Source: Clostridia bacterium
Lineage (GTDB): Bacteria > Bacillota > Clostridia > Monoglobales > Firm-18
Reading direction: 5' to 3'
Assembly (NCBI GenBank): GCA_017397315.1
Contig: JAFQJA010000019.1
Span: 34,208-98,207 of the forward strand
DNA length: 64,000 nucleotides
Made by a program: the position numbers and the translations under genes. The notes beneath the pieces are model-generated. The model did no database searches, was not told where the DNA came from, and was given only the letters and a program-made list of their open reading frames with translations. Position 1 is the first letter of the stretch. Every line of letters begins with the position of its first letter. This document shows positions 53,997-63,726 of this stretch, piece by piece.

Positions 53997-54890
53997 ATGG
54001 ATTCAGTAGTATTACAGTTTGAAAAATATTTAAAAAATGAGAAAAAAGCATCTGTTAATACTCTTCAGTCTTATATGAGGGATATTAACCAGTACATAGA
54101 TTATCTTGAGGATGGTAAATTGGGGGACTATATAAGTGCAACGCCTACTGTTTTCCTTAACTATATGTTAATGTTAAAACAGTGCGGAAAAGCAACTTCT
54201 ACTATTTCCCGAAATCTTGCTTCTGTCAGGGCTTTTTATAATTTTTTGCTTAAAAATAAACTTTGCGAAAACAACCCTACAGATAAAGTACATACAATGA
54301 AGCCTGAACGAAAAATGCCACAGATACTTACTGCGACTGAAGTGGATTTACTATTAAGTTTACCTAAGTGTGATAATTTAAAGAGCATAAGAGACAAGGC
54401 AATGCTTGAACTTTTGTATGCTACCGGTATAAGGGTATCTGAACTTGTTTCTCTGGATATAACAGATGTCAATTTAGATGTTGGCTTTATTGTTTGTAAA
54501 AGTGCTGTTAAAGAAAGGGTTGTACCAATCTACCCTGCGGCAGTTTCTTGTTTAAACAACTATGTTACTAATGCAAGAAACTTTTTAATTGACGGAATGG
54601 ATAATGATGCTCTTTTTGTTAATACAAACGGAAAGCGGTTGACAAGACAGGGCTTTTGGAAAATAATCAAGCAATATCAGGCTGAAGCACACATTGACAA
54701 GGAAATAACACCACATACTTTAAGACATTCTTTTGCAACACATCTCCTTGAAAACGGTGCAGATTTAAAATCCCTTCAACTTATGATGGGGCACTCTGAT
54801 ATTTCGTCAACTCACATTTATACAAATCTTATAAATAATAAAATTAACGATGTTTACAGACACGCACACCCCAGAGCAAGAAAAATGTAA
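53997..54890 (+). CDS. xerD: Tyrosine recombinase XerD-like
   Basis: 297 residues. It has a SAM-like N-terminal core-binding domain and a catalytic domain with Arg in ATGIRVSEL (about 146), HTLRHSFATHLL (about 240), the GHSDI His and Tyr in THIYTNL (about 274). It resolves chromosome dimers at dif. The length and lack of flanking phage genes favour the housekeeping XerD over an integrase. The ATG follows TGGAGG. The 164-nt upstream gap is AT-rich with no clear feature. Confidence 0.92.
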   Translation: MDSVVLQFEKYLKNEKKASVNTLQSYMRDINQYIDYLEDGKLGDYISATPTVFLNYMLMLKQCGKATSTISRNLASVRAFYNFLLKNKLCENNPTDKVHTMKPERKMPQILTATEVDLLLSLPKCDNLKSIRDKAMLELLYATGIRVSELVSLDITDVNLDVGFIVCKSAVKERVVPIYPAAVSCLNNYVTNARNFLIDGMDNDALFVNTNGKRLTRQGFWKIIKQYQAEAHIDKEITPHTLRHSFATHLLENGADLKSLQLMMGHSDISSTHIYTNLINNKINDVYRHAHPRARKM

Positions 54891-54937
54891 TAATATGAAC
54901 AGTATCGCATAAACATTTTATAACAGGAGGTTATGTT

Positions 54938-56083
54938 ATGAAATTGTTTGTGCGATTTTTTTGTATTATTTTAGTGCTTTTATTATTATGCACTTTAGTA
55001 TCTGCTGAGGGCGGAGGAATAGAAACTACTGCAAAATCAGTAATTTTAATTGACAGTGCAACAGGGGAAGTTTTATATGAAAAAAATCCTGATGAAAGAT
55101 TGCCTATTGCGAGTGTTACCAAAGTTATGACGATGCTTCTTTGTATGGAAGCAATAAACAGCGGGAAAATCACTATGGAAGATACTGTTACGGCGAGTGA
55201 GTATGCCTGCAGTATGGGAGGGTCTCAGGTATATCTTGAACCGGGAGAACAAATGCCGGTGTCTGATATGCTAAAAGCCATTGCAGTCGCATCGGGAAAT
55301 GACGCCTCAGTTGCTATGGCCGAGCACATAATGGGAAGTGAACAAGGATTTGTTGCCATCATGAATACAAGAGCGAAAGAACTAGGAATGGAAAATACAA
55401 ATTTCATTAACTGTAACGGCCTTGACGAAGACGGACATTATTCATCTGCGCGTGATGTTGCAATAATGTCAAGGGAACTGATAAAATATGACAATATACT
55501 ACCATATTTGAAAATATGGATGGATACTTTAAGAAACGGCGAATTTGAACTTGCAAATACCAATAAATTAATACGGTTTTACCCTGATGCAATAGGTATC
55601 AAGACTGGCTCAACAAGTAAGGCAAAATACTGCATATCAGGGGCGGCATCAAGAGACGGTCTCACTTTAATTGCAGTTGTTCTTGGTGCCGATACCACTA
55701 CCGACAGATTTGAAACAGCCAAGGCACTTCTAAACTACGGCTTTGCAAATTATTCCATAAGCGAACCTGTTAAAAAGGGAGAAGAAATCGCAAATATCAA
55801 AGTATTAAAAGGAGAAACACAAAGCATTAAAGTTATAACAGGAAATGGATATGTGAAACTTGTGCAAAAAGGTGCTGACGGGGGTTATGAGCGAAAAGTA
55901 AACTTGCCAGAAAATGTAAATGCTCCCGTTAATAAAGGCGACAAGGCGGGAGAAATTATACTTTTAAAAGACGGTAGTGAAGTTGCAACCGTACCGCTGT
56001 TTTATGCAGAAACAGTACCAAGATTGTCTTTTGGTAAAATATTTGCCAATATGTTAAGGTGTTGGGGATACAATAATTATTAA
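54938..56083 (+). CDS. dacF: D-alanyl-D-alanine carboxypeptidase (DacF type)
   Basis: 381 residues, low-molecular-weight penicillin-binding protein. Signal peptide at residues 1-23 (hydrophobic LVLLLLCTLVSA). The active-site SVTK is at about 57-60, SGN at about 118-120 and KTG at about 221-223, then the C-terminal PBP5 beta domain and a terminal amphipathic part. It trims peptide stems, in sporulation for cortex cross-linking if it is DacF. DacF is chosen over DacA or DacB by the spoIIM-xerD context, which is not decisive. Confidence 0.9.
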   Translation: MKLFVRFFCIILVLLLLCTLVSAEGGGIETTAKSVILIDSATGEVLYEKNPDERLPIASVTKVMTMLLCMEAINSGKITMEDTVTASEYACSMGGSQVYLEPGEQMPVSDMLKAIAVASGNDASVAMAEHIMGSEQGFVAIMNTRAKELGMENTNFINCNGLDEDGHYSSARDVAIMSRELIKYDNILPYLKIWMDTLRNGEFELANTNKLIRFYPDAIGIKTGSTSKAKYCISGAASRDGLTLIAVVLGADTTTDRFETAKALLNYGFANYSISEPVKKGEEIANIKVLKGETQSIKVITGNGYVKLVQKGADGGYERKVNLPENVNAPVNKGDKAGEIILLKDGSEVATVPLFYAETVPRLSFGKIFANMLRCWGYNNY

Positions 56084-56142
56084 TAATTGCTTTGAAATGT
56101 AATGGTGATATTTGGTTTGGCAAAATTCAACAATAACATAAA

Positions 56143-56214
56143 AAGATGTCAATAAAGAACAGGCAATAGACAGACGAGATATTTTTTATCTACCCATTCT
56201 TTATTTAACATCTT
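56143..56214. repeat. Interrupted inverted repeat after dacF
   Basis: AAGATGT-c-AATAAAGAA (56143-56159) is repeated inverted as TTCTTTATT-ta-ACATCTT (56197-56214), with an inner AGATA/TATCT pair (56177-56181 with 56187-56191). There is no T-run typical of a terminator. Its role is unknown. Confidence 0.6.
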
Positions 56215-56277
56215 CTGTTAATATAATAGCATATATTTACATAACTGTCAATAAATGGAAATAATCAAATTATTAAA

Positions 56278-56310
56278 AACGGCAGATTTGTTATCTGCCG
56301 TTATCTTTTT
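56278..56310. terminator. Bidirectional terminator between dacF and the YgjV/PopT operon
   Basis: Perfect stem AACGGCAGAT (56278-56287) with ATCTGCCGTT (56293-56302), loop TTGTT, T-rich on the right and A-rich on the left. It serves convergent genes. Confidence 0.85.
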
Positions 56311-56351
56311 TATGCTGATTTCCTTTACGGGTTTGTTGACTATAACATATT

Positions 56352-56909
56352 TTACTGTTTGTTATTATTTCTCATTTTTAATAAGTCGTATCTTAAAAAA
56401 CCTACAATTACTGAAATCAAAATACAAATATGAGTAATAAGGTTTGCTGTTGCAACCGGAGTTGCGATGCAGTCAAATGTTATCCATATAAGCATATTAA
56501 AGAAAAACATAATTCTTGTGGCTGTTGAATTTTGTATGCTTACCGCAAATACGAATATCATTGAACCTATAAGTGGCAATAAATCGTTTGGTAATACTAC
56601 TTGTTGTGCAAGGTACGCTGTAACAACAAATGAAGCAACATAGCCAAAGAAAAAGATTGCTGTTATATATTTTTTGGGATTTTTTTTCTTCCTTAAATAA
56701 AAGTAGTTAATAAGAGTTTGAAGTGCACCTACAACACAGGCAAAACCGCCTGCCATTTTTGTAGTTCCAAGCATAAAATAACTAAGAGCTATAAAACTGT
56801 TTGAAACCATTTGTGAAATAATTATCTGCGACTGCTTTTTTAGTTGAAATCCTACCATTGCAGCCGCTGTCGCGATATAACCGAAAATCAGCGATAAGGT
56901 AGTTAACAT
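56352..56909 (-). CDS. YgjV-family small membrane protein, paralog 2
   Basis: 185 residues, about six hydrophobic segments, with MVGFQLKKQSQIII near the N-terminus and a C-terminal IVGFLRYDLLK. Both ends align with the other YgjV-like protein at 46394-46888 (SSFQLKTRKEIII; FALIRYDFKK). Function unknown. The start lies 2 nt after the popT stop, so the two are co-transcribed, hinting at an envelope-lipid connection. Confidence 0.8.
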   Translation of the reverse strand: MLTTLSLIFGYIATAAAMVGFQLKKQSQIIISQMVSNSFIALSYFMLGTTKMAGGFACVVGALQTLINYFYLRKKKNPKKYITAIFFFGYVASFVVTAYLAQQVVLPNDLLPLIGSMIFVFAVSIQNSTATRIMFFFNMLIWITFDCIATPVATANLITHICILISVIVGFLRYDLLKMRNNNKQ

Positions 56910-56911
56910 AA

Positions 56912-57757
56912 TTATACCGTCCTTTTCGTAAACATTTTTTTAATTTTTTCGTTGTTGGCCTTTACATCCTCAAAGTAGAACGATACAAAAAAGCCTGATA
57001 TAATGAGGATTACGGCAACCAAAAACAAATGCACAGAAGTTATATAACAACTTGCATTTAAGACATTGGGGATTATTGATAAAAACAATCCAAAAATAAT
57101 TGAAAAAGTGATGGTATAAAAGTTTTTAATTAAGAAATGCATAACTGTTGAAATCAGTATTGCACCTATTATTAATCCGGATAGAGCAGGAATTATGATA
57201 TTTAAATCGAACTGCGCTAGCGAACTTACATAAAGTTCATAAAGACCTAAAGCAGACAAAATTACTGCACTGTCAACACCGGGTACTATTGAAGACCCGG
57301 CAACTGCAACGCCCAGCAAAATTGATTGCAACAGGTTGGGATTAGTTACAACGGGAAACCAGTTTTTGTTGACCGAAAACAAAAATAATCCGACTACAGC
57401 ACCCAAAGCAATTAAAAAATAGTATTTATTATTAAAGCCGTTCTTCTTTACCTGTTTGTAGAAAAGAGGAACAGTTCCGATAACTAGTCCTAAAAACAGG
57501 TATCTTGTATGAAATTCAAAGTTTGAAAGCATGAAATTCACTATTTTACTAAATAACAAAACACCTGTAGCAAAGCCAAGTACAAGTGGTATTAGAAATA
57601 TTATATTCTTTTTAAAGTTTTTAAAAAGAGTACTCATTAACTTTACAACTTTTTCATAAAGGCCTAAAATAATAAGCATTACACTACCGCTTAAACCTGG
57701 GGCAATGCCGCCTATTCCTACTATTATGCCTTTTAAAAAATACATAAAATATTTCAA
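56912..57757 (-). CDS. popT: DUF368 polyprenyl-phosphate transporter (PopT type)
   Basis: 281 residues, about nine hydrophobic segments with two inverted glycine/proline-rich repeats: GIGGIAPGLSGSVMLIILGLYE and VAGSSIVPGVDSAVILSALGLYE, the signature of DUF368. Members of this family, with DedA/UptA proteins, return undecaprenyl phosphate to the inner leaflet. It is first in a two-gene operon with a YgjV-like protein. No promoter is assigned. The ATG follows AGGAGTG. Confidence 0.9.
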   Translation of the reverse strand: MKYFMYFLKGIIVGIGGIAPGLSGSVMLIILGLYEKVVKLMSTLFKNFKKNIIFLIPLVLGFATGVLLFSKIVNFMLSNFEFHTRYLFLGLVIGTVPLFYKQVKKNGFNNKYYFLIALGAVVGLFLFSVNKNWFPVVTNPNLLQSILLGVAVAGSSIVPGVDSAVILSALGLYELYVSSLAQFDLNIIIPALSGLIIGAILISTVMHFLIKNFYTITFSIIFGLFLSIIPNVLNASCYITSVHLFLVAVILIISGFFVSFYFEDVKANNEKIKKMFTKRTV

Positions 57758-57900
57758 AAAAACTCACTCCTAACAACTATTTTAATGATACTATATACAA
57801 TACTAAAAGTCAAGAAAAGAGGTTGCTTTTTCGATCTGTTTTTTGATAACAAAGTGATATTTTTTAAACTAATAAAAGATAGTTTTAAAAATCTATACAA

Positions 57901-57928
57901 AAAAACGAGTTCGTTTGAACTCGTTTTT
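57901..57928 (-). terminator. Terminator after the alcohol dehydrogenase gene
   Basis: Perfect 12-bp stem AAAAACGAGTTC / GAACTCGTTTTT (57901-57912 with 57917-57928), loop GTTT. It ends in T-runs on either strand. Confidence 0.9.
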
Positions 57929-57931
57929 AGG

Positions 57932-59101
57932 TTAAAAACTAACTTCGTTGCCGTAAAATGCACAAGTAAGAATTCGTTTTATATCTTCTGCTTCTGCCTT
58001 TCTCGGATTACTGAATGTGCATGGGTCAAGTGCGGCGTTTTTACTGATCTCGTCAACCTTTTCTAAAAAGTGTTTCTCTGTTACGCCTGACTCGTTAAAG
58101 GACTGTTTAATGTTCAGCCGTTTATTAAGTGCTTTAATTTCTTTTACCAAAGAGTTAGTCAGTTGCTTGTCAGTCCTGCCTTGCAGTCCCATTATTTTAG
58201 CAATATGGGCAAATCTGTCGCACACATTTTTCTCATTATACTGAATTACATAAGGAAGTAAAAGGGCGTTACAGCAGCCGTGAGGAATATCAAATTCGGC
58301 ACCTGTCTTATGAGCCATACTGTGAACAATACCCAAAAGCGCATTTGAAAACGCCATACCTGCCATACATTGTGCAAGGTGTACTTTTGCACCTGCATCT
58401 TTACTACCGTTATAAAATGCTTCTAAATTTTCATATATCATTGAAATTGCATAAATTGCAAGTGAGTCAGTTACGGGGTTTGACGCAGTAGAAGTATATG
58501 CTTCGATTGCGTGAGTTAAGGCATCCATTCCTGTATGTGCAATCAGTTGTTTATGCATTGTAAGAGGAATTTTATAGTCAAGTATTGCAATATCAGGAGT
58601 AATTTCATAGTCTGCAAGAGGGTATTTTATATTTGTTGAATAGTCTGTTATTACAGAAAAAGCAGTTACTTCAGTCGCCGTACCGCTTGTTGATGGGATT
58701 GCCACAAATATTGCTTTTTTTCTTAACGGTGGTATGGAGAATGGTTCTTTAATATCGTCAAAAGTCAGTTCGGGATGCTCGTAAAAAATCCACATTGCTT
58801 TTGCAGCGTCAATAGGTGAACCACCCCCTATTGAAACAATAACATCAGGTTGAAATTCCTGCATAACCTTTGCACCTTTGTAAACTGTTTCTATTGACGG
58901 GTCAGGCTCAACACCTTCAATAAGTTTTGTTTCAAGACCTGCTTCTTTTAAAAGTTTATCCGTTTCTTCCAAGAACCCGTGTTTTTGCATAGCACTTCCG
59001 CCTGTTACAATTACGGCTCTTTTATATCCTTTTAGTGTTTTCAAATTTTCAAGAGCATTTTCACCGAAGTAAATATCTCTTGGCAATGTAAATCTTGGCA
59101 T
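57932..59101 (-). CDS. Iron-containing (class III) alcohol dehydrogenase
   Basis: 389 residues. The NAD(P)-binding glycine motif is IGGGSPIDAAKAMW (about 95-108) and the iron site lies in GIVHSMAHKTGAEFDIPHG (about 258-276). It probably reduces an aldehyde such as butanal or acetaldehyde during fermentation; the substrate is not readable. The ATG follows AAGGAG. It is monocistronic with its own terminator. The 145-nt upstream gap has no Rex-type palindrome that I can see. Confidence 0.93.
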   Translation of the reverse strand: MPRFTLPRDIYFGENALENLKTLKGYKRAVIVTGGSAMQKHGFLEETDKLLKEAGLETKLIEGVEPDPSIETVYKGAKVMQEFQPDVIVSIGGGSPIDAAKAMWIFYEHPELTFDDIKEPFSIPPLRKKAIFVAIPSTSGTATEVTAFSVITDYSTNIKYPLADYEITPDIAILDYKIPLTMHKQLIAHTGMDALTHAIEAYTSTASNPVTDSLAIYAISMIYENLEAFYNGSKDAGAKVHLAQCMAGMAFSNALLGIVHSMAHKTGAEFDIPHGCCNALLLPYVIQYNEKNVCDRFAHIAKIMGLQGRTDKQLTNSLVKEIKALNKRLNIKQSFNESGVTEKHFLEKVDEISKNAALDPCTFSNPRKAEAEDIKRILTCAFYGNEVSF

Positions 59102-59246
59102 ATACTGTTCTCCTTTATATAGTTTGTTATTATTATTTATAAGGAACAGTAGATTTATTCATAAGCGAATCTGCAAAATTGCCTGAAATTTATTATAAGA
59201 TTATGAAACGCTATTTTTTTAAATGTGGTTTTATATAGCGCTAATT

Positions 59247-59277
59247 AAAATGCTCGGGTCTCTGACCCGAGCATTTT
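59247..59277 (-). terminator. Terminator after ruvC-ruvA
   Basis: Stem AAAATGCTCGGGT / ACCCGAGCATTTT (59247-59259 with 59265-59277), loop CTCTG. It lies at the ruvA stop codon. Confidence 0.88.
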
Positions 59278-59278
59278 T

Positions 59279-59851
59279 TTATATAAACTGTTTTAATGCA
59301 AATTTGATTGTGTCTTCTACGGACAAATCTTTTGGTGCTTTGGAAACTGCCGCCACAGCGTCGTTGAACGAATAGCCGAGAGCGGTCAGTGCCGTTACCG
59401 CCTCATTTTCTGCAGAAGCGGAAGAAGATGGATTTTCGTCAACTGCAAAGGTTGTTTTACTGCTTACCTTATCTTTCAATTCCAAAATAATTCTTTGTGC
59501 AAGTTTTGGGCCTACACCCTGAGCTGCAGATATTGCTTTGGGATTGTTTGTTACAACTGCAACAGAAAGATTATTTGGAGACAAAACAGACAAAATACTG
59601 ATTGCGGCTTTTGGCCCTACACCGCTTACCGAAATAAGAAGTTCGAACGCGCCTCTCTGTTCCATTGTGGGGAAACCGTACAGTTCAAAAATATCTTCTT
59701 TTACATAAAGGTAGGTGTAAAAAATTACCCTTTCTCCCTTACCTTTTAGGTTATCGGAAGAAGTAGTGATTTTATAACCTATGCCGTTTGATTCGATTAC
59801 AACATAATTATCGCCGATATAAGCAAGTTCGCCTTTTATATATTCATACAT
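59279..59851 (-). CDS. ruvA: Holliday junction DNA-binding protein RuvA
   Basis: 190 residues. An OB-fold domain (GIGYKITTSS; FYTYLYVKEDIFELYGF) is followed by two helix-hairpin-helix motifs (SVSGVGPKAAISIL and AAQGVGPKLAQRIILELKDK), a flexible linker and the RuvB-binding domain III at the C-terminus. It is 2 nt downstream of ruvC and ends with a terminator, so ruvB is not in this operon. Confidence 0.96.
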   Translation of the reverse strand: MYEYIKGELAYIGDNYVVIESNGIGYKITTSSDNLKGKGERVIFYTYLYVKEDIFELYGFPTMEQRGAFELLISVSGVGPKAAISILSVLSPNNLSVAVVTNNPKAISAAQGVGPKLAQRIILELKDKVSSKTTFAVDENPSSSASAENEAVTALTALGYSFNDAVAAVSKAPKDLSVEDTIKFALKQFI

Positions 59852-59853
59852 AT

Positions 59854-60345
59854 TTAATTGCCTCCTTTTAAAATAGAGTAATTAGTGTGAGCGTGGCATA
59901 CTGCGATTGCAAGAGCGTCTGCAGTATCGTCAGGTTTTGGTACTTCATGTAATTTTAGTATTGATTTAACCATTTGCTGTACCTGATTCTTTTCTGCTCT
60001 GCCGTAACCAACGACGCCTTGTTTTACCTGGAGGGGTGTATACTCATAAACAGGTATATTTTTATTCTGTGCCGCAAGTATTAAAACGCCCCTTGCCTGT
60101 CCTACCGCAATGGCAGTTTTGGCGTTATTGTTGAAAAATAATTCTTCAATTGCTACCTGGTCAGGTTTATATTTATCTATTATGTAGCACATATCGTCAT
60201 AAACCATTTTGAGACGAAAAGGAAGAGGAGTGTGTGCGGGGCTTGTTACCGTACCGTAATCCACAACTTTGAAGTTTACGCCGTCATATTCTATTATCCC
60301 AAAACCCACAATAGCAATACCGGGGTCAATTCCTAAAATTTTCAT
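59854..60345 (-). CDS. ruvC: Holliday junction resolvase RuvC
   Basis: 163 residues. The catalytic acidic residues are in LGIDPGIAIVGFG (Asp7), AIEELFFN (Glu, about 67) and DDTADALAIAVCH (Asp pair near the C-terminus). It cuts Holliday junctions. It is divergent from argG. Finding it with ruvA but without ruvB is discussed in the findings. Confidence 0.96.
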   Translation of the reverse strand: MKILGIDPGIAIVGFGIIEYDGVNFKVVDYGTVTSPAHTPLPFRLKMVYDDMCYIIDKYKPDQVAIEELFFNNNAKTAIAVGQARGVLILAAQNKNIPVYEYTPLQVKQGVVGYGRAEKNQVQQMVKSILKLHEVPKPDDTADALAIAVCHAHTNYSILKGGN

Positions 60346-60355
60346 TGATAACTCC

Positions 60356-60384
60356 TTGATTTTTATATGTTTATTTGATATAAT
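60356..60384 (+). promoter_or_regulatory. Promoter of argG-argH
   Basis: -35 TTGATT (60356-60361), 17-nt spacer, -10 TATAAT (60379-60384). I could not settle whether the AT-rich dyad just downstream is an ArgR box. Confidence 0.75.
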
Positions 60385-60428
60385 ATTTAATTATAATAAT
60401 TATATCACTAATTGGAGGTTTTTTCAAT

Positions 60429-61637
60429 ATGTCAAAAGAAAAAGTTGTTCTTGCTTATTCCGGCGGTCTTGACACATCAATCATCATTCCGTGGCTTAAG
60501 GAAAATTACGACTACGAAGTAATTGCTGTATGCGGTGATGTTGGTCAGGGAAAAGAAACAGATGGTCTTGAAGAAAAAGCACTGAAAACCGGTGCTTCAA
60601 AGTTATACATAGAAAATTTGCAGGAGGAATATGTAACAGATTATATCTGGCCTACACTAAAAGCTCAAGCAGTTTACGAGGGTAAATACCTTTTAGGCAC
60701 TTCTCACGCAAGACCGTGTATTGCTAAAAGAATTGTAGAAATTGCTCTTGCAGAAGGTGCTACCGCAATTTGTCATGGTTGCACAGGTAAAGGTAACGAC
60801 CAGGTTAGATTTGAGTTGACTATAAAAGCATTGGCTCCGCATATGAAGATTATTGCTCCGTGGAGAATCTGGGACATTAAATCAAGAGAAGAAGAGATAG
60901 AATATGCTATGGCGAGAAACATTCCTGTTCCTGTTACTAAAGAAGATAATTACAGTATGGACAGAAATATCTGGCACCTATCACACGAGGGAATGGATCT
61001 GGAAGACCCTGCAAACGAACCTAAATTAGATAAAATATTAAAACTAATCACTCCTCCCGAAAAAGCGCCTGACAAACCAACATATATTGAAATTGGTTTT
61101 GAAAAAGGTATTCCTGTGTCAATTGACGGTGTTAAATACGGAGCAGTTGAATTGCTTACAAAACTTAACAAAGTTGCCGGCGAAAACGGTATCGGTATCG
61201 ACGATATAGTTGAAAACCGTCTTGTTGGTATGAAGAGTAGAGGTGTATACGAAACTCCGGGTGGTACAGTTTTATATGCAGCTCACAAAGAACTTGAATA
61301 CTTGTGTCTTGACAAAATGACACTTCACTACAAAGAACAAATATCATCAAAATTTGCAGAACTTGTATATGACGGGTTATGGTTTACTCCTCTTCGAGAG
61401 GCCTTGTCTGCATTTGTTGATAAGACACAGGAAACTGTTACAGGTACAGTCAGATTAAAACTGTATAAAGGTGTTTGCTCACCAGCGGGTGCTAAATCAC
61501 CATATTCACTATACAGCGAAGAAATGGCTACATTTAACGAAGACGAGGTATATAACCAAAAAGATTCAGAAGGATTTATCAACTTGTTTGGTTTGCCATT
61601 AAAGGTAAGAGCGATGCTGTTTAACAAAGACAAGTAA
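60429..61637 (+). CDS. argG: Argininosuccinate synthase
   Basis: 402 residues. The ATP PP-loop is [15 protein letters not shown] (about 9-23). [12 protein letters not shown] and [15 protein letters not shown] bind aspartate and citrulline. It condenses citrulline and aspartate, using ATP. The ATG follows TTGGAGG. argH follows after 21 nt. Confidence 0.97.
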   Translation: MSKEKVVLAYSGGLDTSIIIPWLKENYDYEVIAVCGDVGQGKETDGLEEKALKTGASKLYIENLQEEYVTDYIWPTLKAQAVYEGKYLLGTSHARPCIAKRIVEIALAEGATAICHGCTGKGNDQVRFELTIKALAPHMKIIAPWRIWDIKSREEEIEYAMARNIPVPVTKEDNYSMDRNIWHLSHEGMDLEDPANEPKLDKILKLITPPEKAPDKPTYIEIGFEKGIPVSIDGVKYGAVELLTKLNKVAGENGIGIDDIVENRLVGMKSRGVYETPGGTVLYAAHKELEYLCLDKMTLHYKEQISSKFAELVYDGLWFTPLREALSAFVDKTQETVTGTVRLKLYKGVCSPAGAKSPYSLYSEEMATFNEDEVYNQKDSEGFINLFGLPLKVRAMLFNKDK

Positions 61638-61658
61638 TTTTGGAAGGAATGAAATAAT

Positions 61659-63005
61659 ATGAAATTATGGGGTGGGCGGTTTTCGAAAGAAACCGATTCA
61701 TTGGTAGATGATTTTAACTCTTCCATAAGATTTGATGCAAGAATGTACAGGCAGGACATAGAGGGTAGCATTGCCCACGCAACTATGCTTGGGAAACAGG
61801 AAATTATCCCCTATGAAAACAGCGTACTTATTGTTAAAACACTAAACGAAATTCTTGCCGATATAGAAGACGGAAAGGTAGAATTTTCTGTTAATGCAGA
61901 AGACATTCATATGAATGTTGAAAAAATACTGATTGAGCGTATTGGCGATGTAGGTAAGCAACTCCACACGGGAAGAAGCAGAAATGACCAGGTTGCTCTT
62001 GATTTAAGACTTTATTTAAGAGAACAATGCGACCATATCTGTGATATGTTAATGGAACTTACAAAGTCATTAAAAGCACTTGCAGGTAAAAATATTTCGG
62101 TTATTATGCCGGGATATACACATTTGCAAAAAGCACAGCCGATTTTGTTTTCCCATCATTTACTTGCATATCTTGAAATGTATAAAAGGGATATATCAAG
62201 ACTTCGTGAATGCCGTGAAAGATTAAATATTTCACCTTTGGGAAGCGGTGCTCTTGCAGGTACAACATATCCTTTAGACCGCGAATATGTAGCCGAAATG
62301 CTTAATATGGATGGTGTTACGGTTAACAGTTTAGATGGTGTTTCAGACAGAGACTTTGCAATAGAAGTATGTTTTGTTATGAGTATGATAATGATGCACA
62401 CTTCTCGTTTTGCAGAAGAAATAATACTTTGGTCCAGTAACGAATTCGGTTTCGTTGAACTGGACGACGCGTTTTCAACGGGAAGCAGTATTATGCCACA
62501 AAAGAAAAACCCTGATGTGGCAGAACTTGCAAGAGGAAAGACAGGCAGAGTTTACGGTGATTTGATTGCACTATTAACTGTTATGAAAGGTTTACCGCTT
62601 GCATATAACAAAGATATGCAGGAGGACAAAGAACAGGTGTTTGATGCAGTTGATACTGTTAAAATGACATTGCCTGTATTTACTAAAATGATTGAAACAA
62701 TGACAGTAAATGCAGATGCAATGAGAAATGCCGCTTTGAAAGGCTTTACAAATGCTACCGACGCGGCAGATTATCTTGTTAAAAAAGGTATGCCGTTTCG
62801 TGATGCACATAAAGTAATAGGAGAAATTGTTGCATACTGTATAAAAAGTAACAAAGCCATTGAAGAAATGTCTATTGGTGAATTTAAAAGTTTCTCCGAG
62901 ATGTTTGAAAACGATATTTACGAGGCGGTATCTTTAGAAAATTGTGTTAATCTTCGCGATGTAACAGGCGGAACTGCAACAAATCAAGTAAAACAACAGT
63001 TATAA
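61659..63005 (+). CDS. argH: Argininosuccinate lyase
   Basis: 448 residues of the fumarase/aspartase superfamily. It starts [12 protein letters not shown]. The catalytic loop is [16 protein letters not shown] (about 271-286), and [13 protein letters not shown] and [11 protein letters not shown] are the other signature regions. It releases arginine and fumarate. Together with argG it makes arginine from citrulline; carbamoyltransferase and earlier arg genes are not in the window. Confidence 0.97.
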   Translation: MKLWGGRFSKETDSLVDDFNSSIRFDARMYRQDIEGSIAHATMLGKQEIIPYENSVLIVKTLNEILADIEDGKVEFSVNAEDIHMNVEKILIERIGDVGKQLHTGRSRNDQVALDLRLYLREQCDHICDMLMELTKSLKALAGKNISVIMPGYTHLQKAQPILFSHHLLAYLEMYKRDISRLRECRERLNISPLGSGALAGTTYPLDREYVAEMLNMDGVTVNSLDGVSDRDFAIEVCFVMSMIMMHTSRFAEEIILWSSNEFGFVELDDAFSTGSSIMPQKKNPDVAELARGKTGRVYGDLIALLTVMKGLPLAYNKDMQEDKEQVFDAVDTVKMTLPVFTKMIETMTVNADAMRNAALKGFTNATDAADYLVKKGMPFRDAHKVIGEIVAYCIKSNKAIEEMSIGEFKSFSEMFENDIYEAVSLENCVNLRDVTGGTATNQVKQQL

Positions 63006-63017
63006 AGGAGAAAAAAT

Positions 63018-63536
63018 ATGAGCAAGCCTATAGTTACAATAAAAATGGAGCAAGGAGGAGTTATTAAAGCAGAACTTTATCCTGAAATTGCTCCAAATAC
63101 AGTTAATAATTTTATTTCATTAGTTAACAAAGGATTTTATAACGGACTTATTTTCCACCGTGTAATAGACGGTTTTATGATTCAGGGCGGAGACCCCAAT
63201 GGAATAGGAATAGGCGGTCCCGGTTATACAATTAAAGGAGAGTTTACTTCTAACGGATTTAAAAATACCCTTGCTCACAAAAGAGGCGTACTTTCTATGG
63301 CGCGTTCTATGAACAAGGATAGTGCGGGAAGTCAGTTCTTTATTATGGTGGAGGACGCCCCTCATCTTGATGGTGAATATGCTTCTTTTGGTTGTGTTAT
63401 TGAGGGGATGGAAACTGTTGATACTATTGTTTCTGCTAAACGCGATATGCGTGATAAACCAATCATTGACCAGGTAATGGCTGAAGTTACCGTTGAAACC
63501 TTTGGAACAGATTATCCTGAACCGGAGAAAATGTAA
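63018..63536 (+). CDS. Cyclophilin-type peptidyl-prolyl cis-trans isomerase
   Basis: 172 residues. The cyclophilin core is FHRVIDGFMIQGGDP (about 47-61, catalytic Arg), then GVLSMARSMNKDSAGSQFFIM (Gln and Phe of the active site) and LDGEYASFGCVIEGME. No signal peptide, hence cytoplasmic. It is 12 nt after argH, behind AAAGGAG, and probably read through from the arg promoter. Its 3' end overlaps the convergent DUF2508 gene by 50 nt. Confidence 0.93.
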   Translation: MSKPIVTIKMEQGGVIKAELYPEIAPNTVNNFISLVNKGFYNGLIFHRVIDGFMIQGGDPNGIGIGGPGYTIKGEFTSNGFKNTLAHKRGVLSMARSMNKDSAGSQFFIMVEDAPHLDGEYASFGCVIEGMETVDTIVSAKRDMRDKPIIDQVMAEVTVETFGTDYPEPEKM

Positions 63537-63720
63537 GTCCTGAAGCTTTGGCTTTTTCTATTAAATAGTCGCACCTAAACCGTGCGGCTATTATTTTATG
63601 TGCATACATTTCAATAAGTTTGTCATTGCTTGCAAATCTATAGTTTTGTTTTGCTATTTCCAGTTCATTATGTGCTGATATAATATCAGACAACAATTCG
63701 TTTTGTTTTATCTTCTTCAT
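63487..63720 (-). CDS. YaaL-like (DUF2508) small protein
   Basis: 77 residues, hydrophilic and helical, with LIEMYAHKIIAARFRCDYLIEKAKASG as the family-like C-terminal part. Homologs are common in spore formers (yaaL next to recR), function unknown. I choose ATG 63720, with GAGGTGA 5 nt upstream. A GTG at 63729 falls in that site. The 3' end overlaps the convergent cyclophilin gene by 50 nt. Confidence 0.75.
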   Translation of the reverse strand: MKKIKQNELLSDIISAHNELEIAKQNYRFASNDKLIEMYAHKIIAARFRCDYLIEKAKASGLTFSPVQDNLFQRFQR

Positions 63721-63726
63721 AAGTTT

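Noticed and set aside
53997..54890. Phage or island integrase
   Set aside because: The length, spoIIM/dacF context and absence of phage genes or an attachment site fit housekeeping XerD.
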